A stretch of 64,000 nucleotides of DNA, from positions 1 through 64,000 of the forward strand of contig NZ_JAIVMF010000014.1 of assembly GCF_020176715.1 (NCBI RefSeq), given 5' to 3'. This document shows, in pieces, positions 61,821-64,000 of this stretch (the first letter of the stretch is position 1; each line of letters starts with the position of its first letter). Position numbers and translations under genes: made by a program. The DNA comes from Stappia stellulata (GTDB lineage Bacteria; Pseudomonadota; Alphaproteobacteria; Rhizobiales; Stappiaceae). The notes beneath the pieces were generated by a model that was given only the letters and a program-made list of their open reading frames with translations, was not told where the DNA came from and ran no database searches.

Positions 61821-62687
61821 ATGCGATTGATCGGTCTTGCTCTGGCGCTTGGCGCCACTCTTCTTCACACTCCGCTGGCGCAAGCTGCCTGCCCGGATGC
61901 GGCAACGGTCGACACCTTCATCGCCGATCGTGCCGCCGCGCGACCGGCCATGCCGCCGATCGCCGCCGGCTCCTCGCTGGACGACGGGCTCTGCGCACAG
62001 GCGATGGTCGTCGAGCGCCTGTCGAAAGACCTCGGTCCGGTGGTCGGCTACAAGGCGGGCCTCACATCGCCCCCGGCGCAGCAGGCCTTCGGTGTCGACG
62101 AACCTGTGTTCGGCACGCTTCTGCGCGACATGTTGCTCAAGCCCGGCGCAAGCGTTCGCGCAGCCGACGCGGTGCGCTCCCTGTTCGAGGCGGACCTGAT
62201 CGTCGAGATCGGCGACGCCGCCGTCAACGACGCGACGACGCCGGCAGACGTGCTGGCCGCCATTCGCGGCGTTCGGCCGTTTCTCGAGCTTCCGGCCCTG
62301 GTCGCGCCGCTCGATATCCAGCTCGACGGCCCGATGATCACGGCGATCAACGTCGGCGCCTGGCGCGGCGTGATGGGCGAACTGATCGCGGTGCCGGCGG
62401 ATGAAACAGGCGTGGCGATGCTAGCGGATTTCACCGCCAGGCTGACCGACGAGACGACCGGCGAAACCATCTCCGCCGCCCCGGGCAAGGCCGTGCTCGG
62501 CCATCCGCTGAACGCGGTGATCTGGATCGCCGGCGTGCTCAAGGCACAAGGCAAGGCCCTGAAACCCGGCGATCTCGTCTCGGTCGGCTCCATCGGCCCG
62601 CTCAATCCGATGAAGCCGGGACAAAAGATCCGCCTCACCTATGAGGGGCTGCCGGGCACACCGGGCGTCTCCGCCGCCTTCGAGTGA
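61821..62687 (+). CDS. Exported 2-keto-4-pentenoate hydratase-like protein (FAH-like fold)
   Basis: 288 residues from the second of two close ATGs (61821), with GGGGGAT eight bases upstream. A clear signal peptide (MRLIGLALALGATLLHTPLAQA before ACPDAAT) sends it to the periplasm. The body has VVGYKAGLTSPPAQQAFGVDEPVFG, FEADLIVEIGDAAVN and PLNAVIWIAGVLKAQGKALKPGDLVSVGSIGP, the MhpD-type hydratase blocks. Such enzymes are normally cytoplasmic. The acidic metal ligands look partly preserved (ADLIVEIGD). It could be a periplasmic enzyme or a repurposed binding fold. Confidence 0.8.
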   Translation: MRLIGLALALGATLLHTPLAQAACPDAATVDTFIADRAAARPAMPPIAAGSSLDDGLCAQAMVVERLSKDLGPVVGYKAGLTSPPAQQAFGVDEPVFGTLLRDMLLKPGASVRAADAVRSLFEADLIVEIGDAAVNDATTPADVLAAIRGVRPFLELPALVAPLDIQLDGPMITAINVGAWRGVMGELIAVPADETGVAMLADFTARLTDETTGETISAAPGKAVLGHPLNAVIWIAGVLKAQGKALKPGDLVSVGSIGPLNPMKPGQKIRLTYEGLPGTPGVSAAFE

Positions 62688-62697
62688 TTGGGAAGGG

Positions 62698-64000
62698 TCA
62701 GCGCTTCTTCTTGTTGAAGGCCGCCGCAAGCGCCGCCGCCATCGCGCCGTCCCCCGAGCCACCGTCGGAGCCGCGCCCCTGCGACCCGCCGCCGCCCTTC
62801 GGCCGCGGCTTGGTCGGCGCGCCGCCTTTCGGGCCGCTCCCGCGCGGATCGCGACCTCCAGGACCAGAGCCGCGCGTGCCCGGCTGGCCGGCGTCGGCGC
62901 CGCCGTCCTTGCGCATGGTCAGCGCGATGCGCTTGCGCGGCATGTCGACCTCAAGCACCCGCACCCGCACGATCTCGCCGGCCTTCACCACCTCGGCAGG
63001 GTCGCGCACGAAGCGGTCTGCAATCTGCGAGACATGCACCAGCCCGTCCTGATGGACGCCGATATCGACGAAGGCGCCAAAGTTGGTGACATTGGTGACG
63101 GTGCCCTCAAGCGCCATTCCGGGCTTGAGATCGGCCATCGTTTCCACCCCGTCCTGAAGCTTCGCGGTGCGAAACTCCGGGCGCGGGTCGCGGCCGGGCT
63201 TTTCCAGCTCGGCGAGAATGTCGCGCACCGTGGGCAAGCCGAAGACCGCGTCGACGAAGTCCTCGGGATCGAGCGCCTTGAGCCGCTGCGCATTGCCCAT
63301 GACCTCCGACAGCGGCCGCCCGCAAGCCTTCACGATCCGCTCGGCCACCGGATAGGCTTCCGGGTGGACGGCCGACGCATCGAGCGGGTTGTCGCCGCCT
63401 GGAATGCGCAGGAAGCCGGCGCATTGCTCGAAGGCCTTCGGCCCGAGCCGGGGAACGGACAGCAGATCCTTGCGCGAGCGGAATGCGCCGTTCGCGTCGC
63501 GATGCGCCACCACCGCATCGGCAAGCCCGGCGGACAGGCCCGACACACGGGTCAGAAGCGGCGCCGAGGCGGTGTTGAGATCGACGCCGACCGCATTCAC
63601 CGCATCCTCGACCACCGCATCGAGCGCACGGGCGAGCTTGGTCTGGTTCACGTCGTGCTGATACTGGCCGACACCGATGGACTTCGGCTCGATCTTGACC
63701 AGTTCCGCCAACGGATCCTGCAGGCGGCGGGCAATCGAGGCCGCGCCGCGCAGCGACACGTCGACGTCGGGCATCTCGCGCGCAGCCAGCGCGCTCGCCG
63801 AATAGATCGAGGCCCCCGCCTCATTGACGATCACCTTGACCGGACGTGCTGCGACAGGGACGTCGCCGAGAAGGTCGCCGACCAGCCGGTCGGTCTCGCG
63901 GCTCGCGGTGCCGTTGCCGATCGCGACCAGCGCGATCTTGTGTTTCGCGATCAGCGCGAGCAGCGTGTTGCGGGTCCCCGCCACGTCGTTGCGCGGCTGG
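62698..64000 (-). CDS. tex: Tex-family S1 RNA-binding transcription accessory protein, N-terminus beyond window
   Basis: The reading frame is open to the window edge and continues as QPRNDVAG; at least 434 residues are visible. [13 protein letters not shown] (YqgF-like RNase H fold), helix-hairpin-helix blocks ([38 protein letters not shown]), then the S1 domain [27 protein letters not shown]. The C-terminus is a Gly/Pro/Arg-rich tail of about 60 residues ending in KKKR. Tex binds nucleic acids and affects transcription and stress survival. Overall family length is near 770 residues. Confidence 0.94.
   Translation of the reverse strand, partial: QPRNDVAGTRNTLLALIAKHKIALVAIGNGTASRETDRLVGDLLGDVPVAARPVKVIVNEAGASIYSASALAAREMPDVDVSLRGAASIARRLQDPLAELVKIEPKSIGVGQYQHDVNQTKLARALDAVVEDAVNAVGVDLNTASAPLLTRVSGLSAGLADAVVAHRDANGAFRSRKDLLSVPRLGPKAFEQCAGFLRIPGGDNPLDASAVHPEAYPVAERIVKACGRPLSEVMGNAQRLKALDPEDFVDAVFGLPTVRDILAELEKPGRDPRPEFRTAKLQDGVETMADLKPGMALEGTVTNVTNFGAFVDIGVHQDGLVHVSQIADRFVRDPAEVVKAGEIVRVRVLEVDMPRKRIALTMRKDGGADAGQPGTRGSGPGGRDPRGSGPKGGAPTKPRPKGGGGSQGRGSDGGSGDGAMAAALAAAFNKKKR

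Noticed and set aside
1-64000. CRISPR array, prophage or integrative element
   Set aside because: No spaced direct repeats, integrase or phage genes are seen. The only mobile trace is the IS481 end at 1-142.

Overview
The window looks like chromosome of a GC-rich alphaproteobacterium. The evidence is the Rhizobiales-type elongator tRNA-Met, an Irr-type iron-control element in front of bacterioferritin, an alpha-type RpoH promoter in front of htpG, the TRAP and urea ABC transport operons, and the uniformly high third-position GC. A marine or soil Hyphomicrobiales member (Stappiaceae-like) is my best guess, at low confidence. Coding density is high. Only the first ~140 bases look mobile: the right end of an IS481-family insertion sequence, cut by the window edge, next to the tRNA gene.

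Layout. 0.8-5.2 kb: an orphan cyclic-peptide-type ABC exporter, then a MurA paralogue and an enolase-superfamily enzyme, each with a changed active-site position. 5.2-12.0 kb: a catabolic operon on the minus strand (LysR regulator, DUF1445 hydro-lyase, TRAP transporter PQM, DUF2848 protein, amidase). 12.3-15.9 kb: LysE exporter, HtpG and a glycerophosphodiesterase. 16.0-21.0 kb: a three-gene operon of exported caspase-like protein, CHASE2 adenylate/guanylate cyclase and exported FecR-like protein. 21.0-27.3 kb: MFS transporter, membrane hydrolase, FadJ-type beta-oxidation protein, hydratase and FKBP.

27.3-47.0 kb is the most interesting part: an island whose enzymes together look like a pathway for unusual membrane lipids. 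Sphingoid-base genes are present (serine palmitoyltransferase-like and 3-ketosphinganine reductase-like enzymes). They are interleaved with inositol-lipid genes (myo-inositol-phosphate synthase, DUF4833 protein, PgpA-like phosphatase, a PIP-synthase-like CDP-alcohol phosphatidyltransferase, a PimA-like glycosyltransferase). A complete 2-aminoethylphosphonate set lies upstream on the same strand (PEP mutase fused to a nucleotidyltransferase, phosphonopyruvate decarboxylase, AEP transaminase, PhyH dioxygenase). The island also holds a second cytidylyltransferase/CDP-alcohol transferase pair, a Stealth phosphotransferase, a CdsA-like protein with a degenerate signature, and an LptF/LptG-like permease pair outside its usual context. 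I infer a pathway to phosphono- and/or inositol-headgroup sphingolipids or glycerolipids with its own export step. A ceramide synthase is not visible here.

47.3-58.2 kb: AcuI-type reductase, the DUF1326/DUF2182 pair, a GntR regulator with a nearby palindrome, a CoA-transferase, and the complete urtABCDE urea importer with a sigma-54-like promoter and a strong hairpin after urtA. 58.2-64.0 kb: an SDR, a DUF2177 membrane protein, bacterioferritin, a class-3-like lipase, an exported hydratase-fold protein, and the C-terminal two-thirds of Tex running off the end.
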